DNA from: Megalonaias nervosa
Taxonomy: Eukaryota > Mollusca > Bivalvia > Unionida > Unionidae
Assembly (NCBI GenBank): GCA_016617855.1
Contig: JAECUM010017573.1
Location: forward strand, 1 to 64,000
Direction: 5' to 3'
DNA length: 64,000 nt
The position numbers and the translations under genes are program-made. This document shows positions 23,240-35,050 of the stretch, in pieces. The notes beneath the pieces were generated by a model. The model made no database searches and had not been told where the DNA came from. It was given only the letters and a program-made list of their open reading frames with translations. The number at the start of each line of letters is the position of its first letter. Position 1 is the first letter of the stretch.

Positions 23240-24420
23240 ACACCAATCTGAAACTAAAATGATGAGCTGTGGAGTGCCACAAGGTTCTATCTTGGGCCCT
23301 AGTTATTTGTCCTGTTCATAAATGACCTACCCCTAAAAATGGGAGATTCATTCTCATCAGCTGACATGTATGCAGGTGACGCTACTTTGTTTGATGCTGA
23401 AAGCAATTAAGCTGTAGTTGACATAAAAAAAACCCTTCAAAACTGCCCTCAACATGCTTCAGATATGTTGCAAGTTAAAGGGTAAAATGGTTCTCAGTAG
23501 GAACGAAACAAAAGTCTTGTTGAGAACTACATGGCAGAAAAGAACAAGATTGCAAACTGATTTGCTGCATGTTTTCTATGATAACACTGATCAGAAAATG
23601 ACATGTTTAGATAGAATTCTTGGAATGTTTGTAGATAATGACTTGCATTGGTCTCATCATATAAATTATATTTCGAAGAAAATAAACTCTAACCTTTGGC
23701 TCCTAAAGAAAATCACGGCCTTCATTCCATTACATAGTTACTTTTTACAAAGGCTACATTCAGCTGCATCATGACCAATGTAATATAATTTGGGGGAACA
23801 AACCTGCTTCAAATATGACAAAAATGTCCAGACTCCAGGAAAGGACATGTAAAATAATTCTTGATCAGCAAACAGCAAATATTCAAACTGCAGTGCTTAC
23901 ATTCAAAGTATTACCAGTGTTTGAAAGAATGTTTTTGAGAAAGGCCAATACAAGGTGTTTACAGAATTTGCCCCCACTTAACATAAATGCCATTTTCCAG
24001 GAAAGAGAATCTACTGGTACCTCAAATCATTAAATGTCAAAGATTCAAAGTACTCAAACCTAAAAAAGAGCTGTTCAAAAATAGCTTTCAGTTATCAGAT
24101 GGACTTGTTTGGAATAACATTCCACGCAATATTAAATCAGCTCCAATCATCTCTTCTTTCCACAATAGGTGTATTAGATGGATGAAATCATAAAAAGGTG
24201 TACTTATTAAAGTACATGTTACACCACCCACCTCCCATTTCATTTTCATTTCTGCAGCAATGTAGCATTTTATGCAAGTAGTTGTTTATGTGTATTTGCT
24301 TGTGTGTGCATTTGTGTGTAGGAACATATTATTAGCTTGTATTTTATATGTACATCATAGAGGGCCTAAGGGTAGATCAGTTCTTGTTTGTACATAATTG
24401 AGTTACCCCTGAAAATCTCA
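23240..24420 (+). mobile_element. 5'-truncated LINE with dead RT
   Basis: It starts just before the RT motif CGVPQGSILGP (23268-23300), followed after a frameshift by LFVLFINDLP and then MYAGDATLF, where the usual FADD is YAGD, so one catalytic aspartate is lost. Downstream blocks include a DLHWSHHI/ISKKINSNLWLLKKI stretch and a WNNIPRNIKSAP motif. The 3' end reads into an (ATT)n run at about 24424-24451. It lies in the intron between the 22173 and 24601 TTC27 exons. The clade cannot be fixed by eye. Confidence 0.85.
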
Positions 24421-24423
24421 TCA

Positions 24424-24455
24424 TTATTATTATTATTATTATTATTATATTATTA
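24424..24455. repeat. ATT microsatellite at LINE 3' end
   Basis: (ATT)n of about ten units follows the LINE's 3' region and may be its tail. Confidence 0.85.
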
Positions 24456-24600
24456 CACCAGTTGGTCATCAAGACAACACTTGTATTGATAACTTTATAC
24501 AGTATTATCTGGATAAAATGAAGTAAAAGTTGGTTTGCTCATGAAATGATCTTGACCTCTCATCCACTGTTCATAAATGCACCCTTTTCTGTTGTTACAG

Positions 24601-24712
24601 ATGTTGCAGTATCTACAGAAATCTCACAGATGTGTAATGCAAGAGGCAAACTGGGAGAAGGATATAACAAAGTGTAAAGAAATCACAGATCAATCTGTTG
24701 AACTAGCGGAGA
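24601..24712 (+). CDS. TTC27 exon (QKSHRCVMQEANWEKD)
   Basis: The acceptor is GTTGTTACAG and the donor is A/GTAAGA, leaving one base of a split codon. It encodes MLQYLQKSHRCVMQEANWEK and then DITKCKEITDQSVELAE, corresponding to the TTC27 stretch with a conserved NWEKD-like motif. The split codon is completed as ACT (Thr) by the next exon. Confidence 0.9.
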
Positions 24713-25336
24713 GTAAGAATTTAGTAAATTTGTCCCAGTAAAATCAAACATGTAATCATTAGGTCCCTAAATGTAGTGGTGAGGGATGTACAAGTTTTGT
24801 GACCAGTTCTGTTGGTTCACTTTATCTTCCAAAACTTAAAAGAAAGTCTCACAAACTGTATAGGTTTGGTATCTCTGACCCAGTTTTCAAGGTCATCCTT
24901 TCAGTCTCTTCTTAAATACAAAGACAGCACACTCTCTTGTATAAGCAGGTGTCAGATTCTTGGATAAGATCCTCTTGATAGTTTACAAATAATTCTTTTT
25001 ATTGAAGGACTATGTTCTATGATGCCTTCATGAAAGCTCAAATATCCATAAGGCTTTTTCAGTACATTTGAGAGACTGCGATAATTAGCTCATCATTTCC
25101 ACAGGGCATTTCAGCAAATTTGAGACTTTATAATTTGCTCATTATTTACATGGCATTTTCAGTACATCATTAGTCAGAGACTGGAAGGGGTGATTTTGAC
25201 CCCACAATGACTGATAATTTAATTTTAATTGTCTGTGATACTCAATTTTTTTTTTTTCCCCACGAAATCACACATTACCCAACATCTAGTACTTCCTGAA
25301 TGCAAACAGGAATCATCAGACAGGAATCATTTCTAT
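24713..25336. other. Intronic sequence without recognisable features
   Basis: AT-rich TTC27 intron. The similar phrases ATTTGAGAGACTGCGATAA and ATTTGAGACTTTATAATTTG near 25.07-25.15 kb hint at an old local duplication. Confidence 0.4.
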
Positions 25337-25597
25337 CAGGGCTGGCGCAAGCTATAAGCAAGCAGTGCACTTGCACAGGTACCCGATTTCAGAGAGGCTC
25401 CAAATTGGAGAAGGAAAGGAGCACAATAATCTGACAAAGGAGCTAAAATTAAACAAAACCTTTGTTTTCTTTGAATGAAAATCTTTTATTTGGTCATAAC
25501 TTATTTATGAGCTTGCTTAGCAGCAAATATTTTAATGATTGGGGTAGGTGGTTACTCCATTTCGCACAGGGCACCAAATTGCCTTGCACTGGCCCTG
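25337..25597. mobile_element. hAT-type MITE, 261 bp
   Basis: Its ends are CAGGGCTGGCGCAAG and the inverted GCACTGGCCCTG, typical of hAT superfamily termini. It is flanked by an 8-bp target duplication with one mismatch (ATTTCTAT at 25329-25336, ATTTCTGT at 25598-25605). It has no coding capacity. Confidence 0.9.
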
Positions 25598-26031
25598 ATT
25601 TCTGTATTTTTTAGCAAATGCAACAAGATTTTGCTTTGAGCATTATTTTGCTGCAATATTGCAAAAGTCCAAATATGAATATGTTAATCCCTCTTTTTAC
25701 AGCTATTTCATTACATTATAATCTGAGAGGTTTAATGCATGCCTTATACTGGAGTAAATTGTAACCAAGCCTTTTCTCAACATTTACAATTTAAATCCAA
25801 AACCACAATCTGATAGGACAAATTTCTTTTGAAAAATCACTCTATAATTGGTTGTTGTTAGCGAAAATCACACCTTAATTGGTCATTATTAGCCAGGTCA
25901 CACCTTAATTTATGATTATTTGCCAAGAACTTTTATCAACTTTTAAACAGATTGGAGTTTCAAGACTACAGTTTACAAATATAATGGGATGAAAGCTAAG
26001 ATGTTGCATGTAATATCTCTCTCTGTTACAG

Positions 26032-26135
26032 CTTACATCAGATGCTGTGATACTGGAGTAACTGTTGGGAACCAAGCACTTCAGCTGTTGTCATCTGCCA
26101 AGTTAATGTTGAAAGGAACTTTGTCCAAAATCCAG
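26032..26135 (+). CDS. TTC27 exon (QLLSSAKLMLKG)
   Basis: The acceptor is CTCTGTTACAG and the donor CAG/GTGAAT. Its first two bases finish the split codon from the previous exon. It encodes YIRCCDTGVTVGNQALQLL and SSAKLMLKGTLSKIQ, matching the TTC27 stretch with an MLSSVRLNLRG-like core. The longer open frame running past the donor is read-through into the intron. Confidence 0.9.
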
Positions 26136-27426
26136 GTGAATGGAGCTGAGGAGTGTTATGGCAAACTGAATCATCTCTCTCATTTCTTCCATACATCTCC
26201 CACTTTCTAGTTTTAAGCACAGGTTGATCAGCATACATGCCAAATTATTTCTAATCAGACAAGCAGTTGATATCCCTACATTTAGTTGGAAATGGGAGCA
26301 TGTAGTTTTGCACAAGGGTGGGCTAGGTGGTGATTGTGATATGGTAAGAAGGTAAGGTACTTTTGTAAAGGAACACACTAATGTTGACGCAGAATGCTGA
26401 TAATAAACCAAGGCATGGGTTGATCATTAAAAAGATGCATGCAATATTGTAATAGTGCTGAAACAAACTTATGTGGGTCCAACATTTAGCAGCCATAACT
26501 TCACTAAATGATGGTTACAAGCGGATATTAAATCTGCTCAATTTTCACATCAATAATACTTGACCTGTTGCTATTGTATAGCTCATACTTTTCTGGGATG
26601 AGAATACCAAACTGAATGTCAAAACTTGTATCCTCCATTTACAGTGAACCAGTCTTCCAGAACACTCGACCAGTCCTGAGAGAACCCCGCACATCTCAGG
26701 CATGTGCAAAGGCCCCATATTGTAATGTTCAACATCATTTATATAAAGATTAGTCTTTGCTTCATGGGTTAATGAATTATTAATCGTCTTATGCTGTATT
26801 CGTCACAAACATTTGGATTATACCCTGATCAATTTTTACCACTATTTAATTAAGCTGTCCCAAGGGTTCGCGAGACAGTTGTTTCATACATGTGGTGTAC
26901 ATCTTGGCAATATATTTTCCCCATCTAAGGGTGTTGGTATTTCAAATTGGTTATTTGTATTCGAACAGCAATTTCAAAGCAGCAAAGGATAGGTAATTTC
27001 CCTATGCTTGCATTTTGCAGTCTTGCTTGGCAATCATTTTATTCAGCTTAAACCTGTATCATGAATTGTGACTTTTATATGTGATAAGCAGGTCGCACAC
27101 CACTTCTTCACTTCCTCTATCATGCTTTTCATCAAACTAGGTTCTTTCCCCGTTTAGTTTTGGATAGCCTTCTTTAAATTTTTTCCTATAATTTGCAATA
27201 GTAACTGTTTCTTTTTTGCCAATTTTTAGTAGTCTCATCCTGTTTTTAAGCCTGGTTGACTTATTTATTGCCTTTCCTGTCTTGAAAGTGGAATGTTGTT
27301 TCCTTCTTAACAATTATTCCTACTGAAACACCCATGTAATTAAATAAATTATATTAATGTAGACTTAGTCTATGTACTACCTACTTACAACTTGTTTGTA
27401 TATCAAATCTTCTTTCAGTATCTTTG
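26136..27426. other. Intronic sequence before the second DIRS-like element
   Basis: AT-rich unique sequence. I see no exon or transposon end apart from the DIRS-like boundary at about 27427. Confidence 0.45.
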
Positions 27427-28345
27427 TTCTCCTTCAAAATACATTCCCAAATCACATTACTTTAGGAGATTAGCCTGCTACCTCCTAATACAGCCCTACT
27501 GAAAGACAAAAATTTGTCTTTCCCCGTCTGTATCAATAGACAAAGGACAATTACTCTTGCCCATTACCTCCCCTACATACCACCAGGTGTCGCCAGTTTT
27601 TACTTACGCTACTGTACAGACTACACATCATATATCCTCCGGCAATCCAGCCATTTTTGTGTTCCTATAGGTCCATCCAATGTTCATTTTGAATTTATTG
27701 TGTGGATTTATTGATCTGCTGCAGGTTGAATGCATTATTTAAATTTCTGCAAATTTTTGAGTGATTCTGTTCTCTTTTTGGGACTTTATCTTATAAGACC
27801 ACTGTCCCACCACACTATCGTTGACCTCATACAAGGTCATTATGAGTTGGCATACCTTTGACTTTATGTGCTTACTCCATCCATTATGGAGCTGTTGTTA
27901 GTGAAATTCTGAAGTGCTGCTTGATATTTATGGTTGGTTTATTCACATTTCGTGCTGTTTTGATAGAATTATAGTTTAATTATTAACTAAGCATTGTATA
28001 CAAGTTCATAATAGGGCCATTGGTTTCTGGTGTGACACTTTCACTGCTCTGTTAGTTACGACGACGTTTTAATGACTTAGTAATTTCAATACATTACTCG
28101 TTTCTGCTTTAGCTTGTATCTTTGTCATTTCAGCAGATGTCAAATTAAACGATTTATATACAACTTCAGAGCATGGCAGTCTACCATGACTCTTGTTTAT
28201 ACTGTGTATATGTTTATGATATGCAGTGTTTATAATACATAGTCAGTGGAAGTCTGAGCTCCGTTTTAGGTAATTGCTGCTTGTCCACCAGAGACAGCTA
28301 GTGACATTTTCACAGGGATGGAATTGAGTCTTCATACCACCTAGA

Positions 28346-28998
28346 ATGTCTTCTCCAGTGCTGGAAGTAGACCCAGCTGGGCCTCGACACACAGCAAGTG
28401 TAATGGAACTCCATCAGATCCACCATCCTTCAGGTCCTACTCAGATCCGACCATGGAATGGACTAAAGTTTAGCTTTCAAGCCACCATCGAAGACATTTT
28501 TAGGGTGTTGGCTACATCAGAACGCCCTCCACCCTTACCACTGCTCTAATGAATTGGTAGATCTCGATGAGGAGGAAGAGATGGACTTGATGAGGCAACC
28601 TTGTGCCTTCAGAACTCATCTCCCAGCACTTGACAAGAATGTAGTGGCTGTTTATATAACAAATCTTCTCTATGCCTGTCAGAGCTGGTTTGGGATGTCA
28701 TTTTGGACACCTCTCGATAGTCACACATGGGAGGTGATGGCTAGGATTGCTAGAGTCATTGACCAGAGCTGCTCACCATATCACGGCCAATTCTTTGATG
28801 GGTTTGGCCAATCTACTCTTGATACGTGTCGCATGTTTGTCTCTCCAACTTTATCATACCCTACCTTTCAGGACAACCATGTTCAGATCACCATTGCTTT
28901 GGGGGAAGAATAGAGGAATTTCAGAGGCAGGCAGCTCAGGAACTGCCCCTCCACCTCGCCGCTCAACCCACACATGCATTTGGAACCACTCAGCATGA
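28346..28998 (+). pseudogene. DIRS gag-like remnant
   Basis: Two overlapping open stretches (28346-28549 and 28554-28913) precede the RT region. I cannot name a domain; a gag role is inferred from position only. Confidence 0.4.
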
Positions 28999-29149
28999 AG
29001 GGATGTTAAATGGTCTCGAGACGGGATCTTCTCAGTCACACCTGCACCATAGGAAGTAATTGTACAGAGTCTGTAAGAAACAAATTTTTGAGCTCATTGG
29101 ATCTCCCTGTTCCCCCAGAATGGGGGGGGACCAAGGTCATTCGGAGGGG

Positions 29150-30900
29150 CTTTGGGTTTCATCCATCAACAGTCCCTTCCCCTCCTCTTCAGCCCTCTTC
29201 ACAAATACAGCATCAGATCAGGAGAAGGATGCCAATTCTACAACAGGAGCGGTGGAGCTTTTGCAAAGGCTACAATCCCTAGTTGCATCACCTAATTCAA
29301 GATGGAGACAGCGAAGTCAATCTGCCTCTCTGTCAGATGGGGCGAGTAAGCCATCAATCTCATTCTGATGCATACTTTCATGTCCCTATCCAGCCTATCT
29401 CCCGCAAGTTTCTCTGTTTTGCTTGCTGCAACACTTATCAATTCACCATTCTTCCCTTTGGCCTCAACATCAGTCCCAGGACTTTAACTCTGATTTCACT
29501 CAGATTATGGATTGCATCATCTCCCTGTTCCAGTCGACTTCCTCTGCAAAAATGGCAGCATACCTGGATGACATCCTCCAGAAACACATGTTAAGTTCTA
29601 TCCTACTCCAAGGCAGGAATGATCTTTCTCTTCTAGCTCATCTTAGCATTAAACTGGGAAAAGTCAGAACCTCTGTCCATCCCAGAACTTTGTCAGTCTG
29701 GGTATGGAGTTCTTAACCAACCAGAATCTATGCGTCTTCCTTGTGTTTCAATCACCAAAATCGTCGAACTCAAGTCTGTTTCCAACAAGGTTTAGATTTC
29801 AGTGAGTTTTTTTACAACTCCGGTTTATTCAATGCAGCGGTGGACCTGTTCTCACTCGGCCACCTTTTTATGCACCCATTACAGATGTCATTGCCGATTC
29901 ATTGGTGCCCTTTTTCAAGTCCCCTCAATCAAGCCAGCCTGATCAAACGATTCGATCATCCCTGCATCAGTGGCACAGCCCAGGTTGGCTGATCATGGAA
30001 ATCCTGCCCCAGTGCGTACAGTTGGGGTGCCCACTTGTTTCCGGACTTCACTACCATCAGCAGCACGTAGGAGCCAGGGGATCGGCCTCTGCACATCAAC
30101 TTTCTTGAAATGAAGGCTGTCATCAAAGCCTTTCACTTCTGGGAAGATCAACATTTGGGCAAAATGGTCCTTATCATGTCTGACAAATTGATAGTGGTGA
30201 CCTACCCTCTCAAACAGGGGCACCAAATCACCAGAAACTGTCCTGATTGGACAGTTTCTACATAGGCATGACAATCTACATATCAACATACAAGTCAGAC
30301 ACATTCCCAGCAGACTCAATGTTTTGGACGACATTCTACCCAGGAGAGGTCAAGTCCTTCACATGGAATGGTCTCTCAACCCATCGGTCTTCACTGAGAT
30401 TTGTACCCTTTAAGGATGCCCAATGATCGAACCTTTTGCGACGAGGTGGAATCACAAGTTACCCATCTTTGTCCCTCCAGTTCGAGACCCAGAAGCTTGT
30501 GCTGTGGATGCACTGTCAATCATTTGGGAGTTGTTGTGGGCCTTTGCCTACCCTCTCACAGTCCTAATACCAGAAATAATCCAGAAGTTACGGGGTCAGA
30601 ATTGCAAGATGAGTCTTATCGCCCCTCTCAGGTGGGACAAGTCCTAAGTCACCAATCTGCTTGATCTAGCGATAGATCTACCCAGGAAGATCCCAGCCAA
30701 CTTGAATCTCTTTATGCAACCAAAATCAAGGGTGTTCCATCCCTGGCTGGACCGTCATCTTCTGTGTGCTTGGCTCTTATCAGGACAGCCTTGCAAGACA
30801 CACATTTTACACCTTTGATTGTGGAGAGAATCTCAAGAGCAAGAAGGCCATCCACAGGGCAGGTGGCAGCAGCACAGACGGCCACCAGATCCAATTAGAT
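29150..30900 (+). pseudogene. DIRS RT/RNase H remnant with YLDD
   Basis: RT blocks are visible across frameshifts: DAYFHVPIQP (motif A region), FTILPFGLNISPRTLT (motif B) and AAYLDDIL at 29555-29575 (the catalytic YxDD, intact). RNase H-like blocks follow, with MSDKLIVVTYP, then FATRWNHKLPIFV and the PPVRDPEA block, and SRVFHPWLDRHLL further on. The order and motifs fit the DIRS group rather than Ty3 or LINE RTs. Multiple shifts make it non-coding today. Confidence 0.8.
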
Positions 30901-31629
30901 CAATCAATGAAGCCTGCTGGATTCACTAGTGAGATGTTTTGTATGCAAGATTTCAACTTATCTTCTCAACCGTAGAGCGAGTCCAGCGTCAAGGGATCCC
31001 AGGCTGTGTTGCTCATGTAATTAGGAAAATGGGTTATCTTTCACAAGGGTAATCCAGCTATTCTTACCCAGAAAGATACCCAAGGTAAAGATCGGATGCT
31101 CAGCATCCCCTCCTCCTATTGTTCTCCCAATGTAATGTGATTGGGGAACATATCCGAAGGTGAAAGCAAATTTTTAAGTAAATTGTGTTTCTCTGAGAAT
31201 ACTTACCCAATCACATTAAAAATCCTCCCAACCACCCTACCATATGGGCATCCTTGCTAGTATCTCACTCAGCTAAAAAATTGGCAACACCTGGTAATAT
31301 GAAGGGAAGGTAATTGGCAAGAGGTACTGCCCTTTGTCTATTTAAAATAGACAGGATAAGATGATTTCATCCGTTAGTATGGCTGGATTCGTGAGGTAGC
31401 AGGCTAATATTCTCAACGTAATGTGATTGGGCAAAATAATTTACTTAAAAATTTGCTTTCTCCAAATGGGGTTGTAAACACCTGCGAATGGGTTACCTAT
31501 CTGCAGAAGTTGATGAATGTATGTGAAGCAGAACTCAATTTATGGCACAAGAACCAAATAGTTCAAGAGCAGACAAACAGATACTATATGCTCCGACATT
31601 GAGACCATAATGTCAATTCTTTTTTCCAG

Positions 31630-31752
31630 ATCACACACAAAGACATCATAACCCAGGAAGTGCCTCAGGAACTGAGAACAACTGTAGTTAAACTGGACTC
31701 GACTTTGACAAAACTACTAGAAAAAATTCAGCTGCTGAAGGAACCAGTGTGA
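31630..31752 (+). CDS. TTC27 terminal coding exon with stop
   Basis: The acceptor is CTTTTTTCCAG. The exon encodes 40 residues from ITHKDIITQEVPQEL to LLEKIQLLKEPV and ends at TGA (31750-31752). It matches the family's C-terminal helix. A canonical AATAAA lies 54 bases beyond the stop. Confidence 0.9.
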   Translation: MTHKDIITQEVPQELRTTVVKLDSTLTKLLEKIQLLKEPV

Positions 31753-31805
31753 TATGCATTATAATTACAGTGAAAAACATAACTTCAAATTCAGAACTGC
31801 TGAAA

Positions 31806-31811
31806 AATAAA
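31806..31811 (+). terminator. Candidate poly(A) signal of TTC27
   Basis: AATAAA follows the TTC27 stop by 54 bases. It is the first canonical signal and would give a very short 3' UTR. A T-rich stretch follows at about 31831-31845. Transcript data are needed to know whether it is the site used. Confidence 0.5.
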
Positions 31812-32655
31812 ACGTACTCCACACTTGATATTCTTTTTTATTTTAAAAGTTGAAGCATGCAAAATACAATCTGAAAAATGAATTTTGATCATAATGAGAA
31901 TTGTGATCTTTCAGTGACATGCACCACTATACTATAACCTAAATAAGATGTACCATTTATTACAATGGATGTAACACTTTTGTCAGGTTTATTTACATCC
32001 TCTTACCAAAAATGATAATTAACATTCATTTATATCCACAACAAATTTCACAAGTCGTATATTATTCGAACTGATGGTGGATCACCTGATGAAAGTGGCT
32101 GTACCAGTACTGTTGATAATACCGTTTCCTCAAGACTACTCTGGTATTGTAGCTATTATTCCAGTACTTCGTATAATATGCAAATACTGGATAATACCAG
32201 CAAGTATTAGTCTGCTATTATTGTTTGACAACACTGGTAAATTAGTATGGTAATTTGTTATTTTTACAATACCTGTGAAATATTAGCTTCCAGTATTTTT
32301 GGCTTCAAGGGGACCGTTCCTGGGCAATGGCAGGCTGTCTACTCTGTACTGAGAATACCTTTATCTTTCTAATAATAGACATGTTTTAGTATTTTGTTCT
32401 TTAAAACGTCAGCTATGTAAATACATATGATAAATTCTAACCCAAGGAACACTCAGATTACCTGGGTTACCTCCCTTGCGACAGTTTCTGTGTAGTTCTT
32501 TAATAACATCATTTTTTTTTTTAAATTATCCAAAAAGTATTTCAAGAAATTATAATACTGAAAGACTTGTACTGTAATAGGACTTTACCTAAATCAAAAT
32601 ATCTGAATGTAAACGATTCTCCGTTGAAAAAATTTTTTTTATTTCTGATTACATG
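31812..32655. other. Intergenic sequence after TTC27
   Basis: AT-rich. From about 32110 to 32300 the words CAGTAT, ATACTGG and TACCAGTA recur on both strands, with similar stretches at 33.13-33.26 and 35.15-35.44 kb. Confidence 0.45.
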
Positions 32656-32659
32656 TATT

Positions 32660-32885
32660 TTAATGGAGATTTAACTTAGTGGGGTTTATCACCATTTTTC
32701 AGCAAATGATAGAATATACATAATGACCAGTATATTTGGTGAAGGAAGAACCTGGGAAGAACCAAGGACCCATGAGAGCTACTGGCAAGCTTTCTCATAT
32801 ACCCATGATGGTTCAGCTGAGACCTGAACTTGTGCAGACAGCACTCACCTTTGACCACTCTGCCAAGTGAGACCCCTAATGAAAA
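32660..32885 (-). mobile_element. tRNA-derived SINE, full-length
   Basis: On minus: GGGTCTCACTTGGCAGAGTGG (A-box region), a degenerate B box (AAGTTCAGGTCTCAG), the shared AGAAAGCTTGCCAGTAGC body, and the tail GCTGAAAAATGGTGATAAACC. It belongs to the same family as 3025-3192 and 3892-4125. Confidence 0.8.
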
Positions 32886-33589
32886 AGGAACATGATTAAT
32901 CAGGATCTCTAAATTTATCTTCATCCTAGTGATCTGGTTATGTACCATATTATTACAACCTTCCAAGCCACCAGTATTCTCAATGCTTTATTTCTATGAC
33001 ACTTTTGTCTCGATTACAGAGCATTATCTTCCATTACAGAAGTAGACATTTTCGAATATGTTTTTTTTAATAAAATTTTATTCTCAAACAGTACCTGAAA
33101 ACCTAGATCTTTGGAGCAGCTTAAATATTATCAACAGATGACAATAGTGTTATCCAGTACAATACATTTTACTGTGAAACTGTAGTCACTATTGTGACTA
33201 GACAACACCAGAATACCAGTACTACCATGCAGACAATACTAGAGTATCAATATTTAACTTTTACCACACTTTTTTTTCATTTAAAGAAGCAATCCACATT
33301 TCTATAAAACTGATATAGAACTAGTACATAAAATTAAGGTACAATCTTTATACTTTTCTACAATTCATCCATCTCCATGAAATATTTTTGATTATTAAAG
33401 AACTATTGAACAGAAAAAATACAAATATAAAGTTCAAGAGTCCTTCAGCTGCTCTATTGGCTGAAAGGAATTTACAGGAATCCAAGAAAAGTCAATTTTC
33501 TTTCTTTCCAGCTACCCAGTACATGAACCATCCAATATTCTTTAGAAATTCCAACATGCAGAATTTGTTAACACAGTCACAAGAGACCT

Positions 33590-33775
33590 AAAGGTGCAGT
33601 ACAGAATATCATGGCCATTGTGTTTGAAGATACCTGTAAGTGCAGTACAGAATATCATGGTCTTTGACCTTGAAGATAACTGAAAGTGCAATACAGAGTG
33701 TCCTGGCCTTTGACCTTGAAGATACCTAAGTGTGCAGACCCGAATATCACAGCCTCTGGCCTTGAAACTTGTATC
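33590..33775. repeat. 46-bp tandem repeat, 4 copies
   Basis: Units start at 33594, 33640, 33686 and 33732, exactly 46 bp apart, with the core GTGCAGTACAGAATATCATGG and CTTTGACCTTGAAGATA. Confidence 0.9.
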
Positions 33776-33849
33776 ATCACTAAGTTTGGTTAAACACAGC
33801 ACTATTTCTGGGGAAATTTTAGTGTTGTCATTCAAGGTAATTTTCTGAT

Positions 33850-35050
33850 GTATCTAAAAACGGGGTTAATGATAAATCCAAAAAGCAGCAATAAGATTTG
33901 GCTGCTATGTTGGGAGTCGGAATGGCATCATTTCCATTTAATACCAAGATTTTCATATTGTGTGTATGCGAGGCAACATTTAATTTTGGACCAACCAAAC
34001 ATCACAAGAAATCTTTATCTGAGAACCCCATATCAGCATGATCATCTACTCAGGAAGAACAAGATTTTCAAGCTGGCTGAAATACTGACATCGGACATTT
34101 TCATTCAAACCAATAAGACATCGTCTGAAATCTTAATGAAAATCACCTGCCGATATGGATGTTCAGAATGATAAGTGAAAAGATGGCATTGTATGTCCAG
34201 GGTACCATGTTTGTTTAGGACCAACTGGACATCACAAATAAACTTTCAGTGAAAATCTCATGTCGATGTGACCATCCATTCAGCTGAGGTAAGATTTTTA
34301 AGATGAATGCAATGACAGCCATACAGTATGTTGGATCAGCACCATTTTCACAAAGAACCTACAAGACATGATAAGAGAAATCCTGTGTTGATACTGCCAA
34401 TCATTCTGAAGGAGTGACAATAACAAGATTTTCCAAATGGCTACCTTGGTGGCCATATACTGAATTGGGGAGGGGGGGGGGGACCAATTTCAGTGAGGAC
34501 CAGCTAGAGATCACAACAAGTCTTTTGGTGAAAACCACTTGTTGAAAAGACTATCAGTTGTGGAAGAATAGTGATAAAAAGGTTTTCAAGACTGATGCCA
34601 TGACAGGATCATCAGCACCTTTTCAGTTTGGACCAATTAGATATCACCATAAGTGTTTTAGTTTCATTCCATGTCTTTATGAAAATGTGTTCAAGAGAAG
34701 TTGAAACAGGATTTAAATGATGGCGACTTTGGCAGACAATACTAGATGTCAAATGGGTACCATTTTCATTTGGGACCAAACTGATATCATACAAGTATTT
34801 CAGTAAAGTCAATATGACCATCTGTTCAAAAGTAGCAGTGACAAGATTTTCAAGATGACTACCACTTAGACCATATTGGATGTCTAAGGGATGCCATTTT
34901 CATTTCAGGTCCAACTCATCTTGGGATGGAGGCGTTTGTCGAGTTTCTTGGCAATCCTACCTGTAATTTATGCGCAACAGCAATAAAAAACTTGTGCTAA
35001 TGGATGCCAGGCAAAAGACCACCAAATGAGTTCTTCCGGTCAATGACCAG
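33850..35050 (+). mobile_element. ~146-bp-repeat element, copy B
   Basis: About eight degenerate units are seen. GGACCAAC-type landmarks lie near 33988, 34109, 34217, 34353, 34497, 34631, 34772 and 34908. The family's 3' end follows, with AACTTGTGCTAATGGATGCC. It is intergenic between TTC27 and DNMT3. No coding capacity. Confidence 0.85.

Larger units (their letters stand above)
27427..31466 (+). mobile_element. DIRS-like retrotransposon 2, ~4.0 kb
   Basis: The left end (TTCTCCTTCAAAATACATTC, then CCAAATCACATTAC, TTAGCCTGCTACCTC) is inverted at the right end, about 31215-31466. An internal complementary region at about 31120-31215 contains AATGTAATGTGATTGGG and CTTACCCAATCACATT. Plus-strand frames give a gag-like region (28346-28913), RT (29150-29700) and RNase H-like and downstream blocks (30150-30900). 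No convincing tyrosine recombinase is left. It is related to element 1 but clearly a different, diverged copy. It sits in the last TTC27 intron, only 163 bp from the terminal exon. Confidence 0.85.
2667..31752 (+). other. TTC27 homologue, C-terminal part of gene (7 exons)
   Basis: This span contains the last seven exons of a homologue of TTC27, a tetratricopeptide repeat protein whose biochemical role is poorly known. The exons are 2667-2745, 5934-6020, 9962-10075, 22173-22256, 24601-24712, 26032-26135 and 31630-31752. Spliced together they keep one open frame of about 233 residues ending at TGA. All junctions have AG acceptors and GT donors with matching phase. Recognition rests on stretches such as WRVWENYLV, TDCGEF, AYHRLIDL, VQELFGRIT and WRLYA, which follow the known TTC27 C-terminus in the same order. 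The N-terminal two thirds of the gene must lie left of the window. Its introns hold two DIRS-like elements, LINEs, SINEs, a solo LTR and satellites. The assignment is from memory of the family; a protein search would confirm it. Confidence 0.9.
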
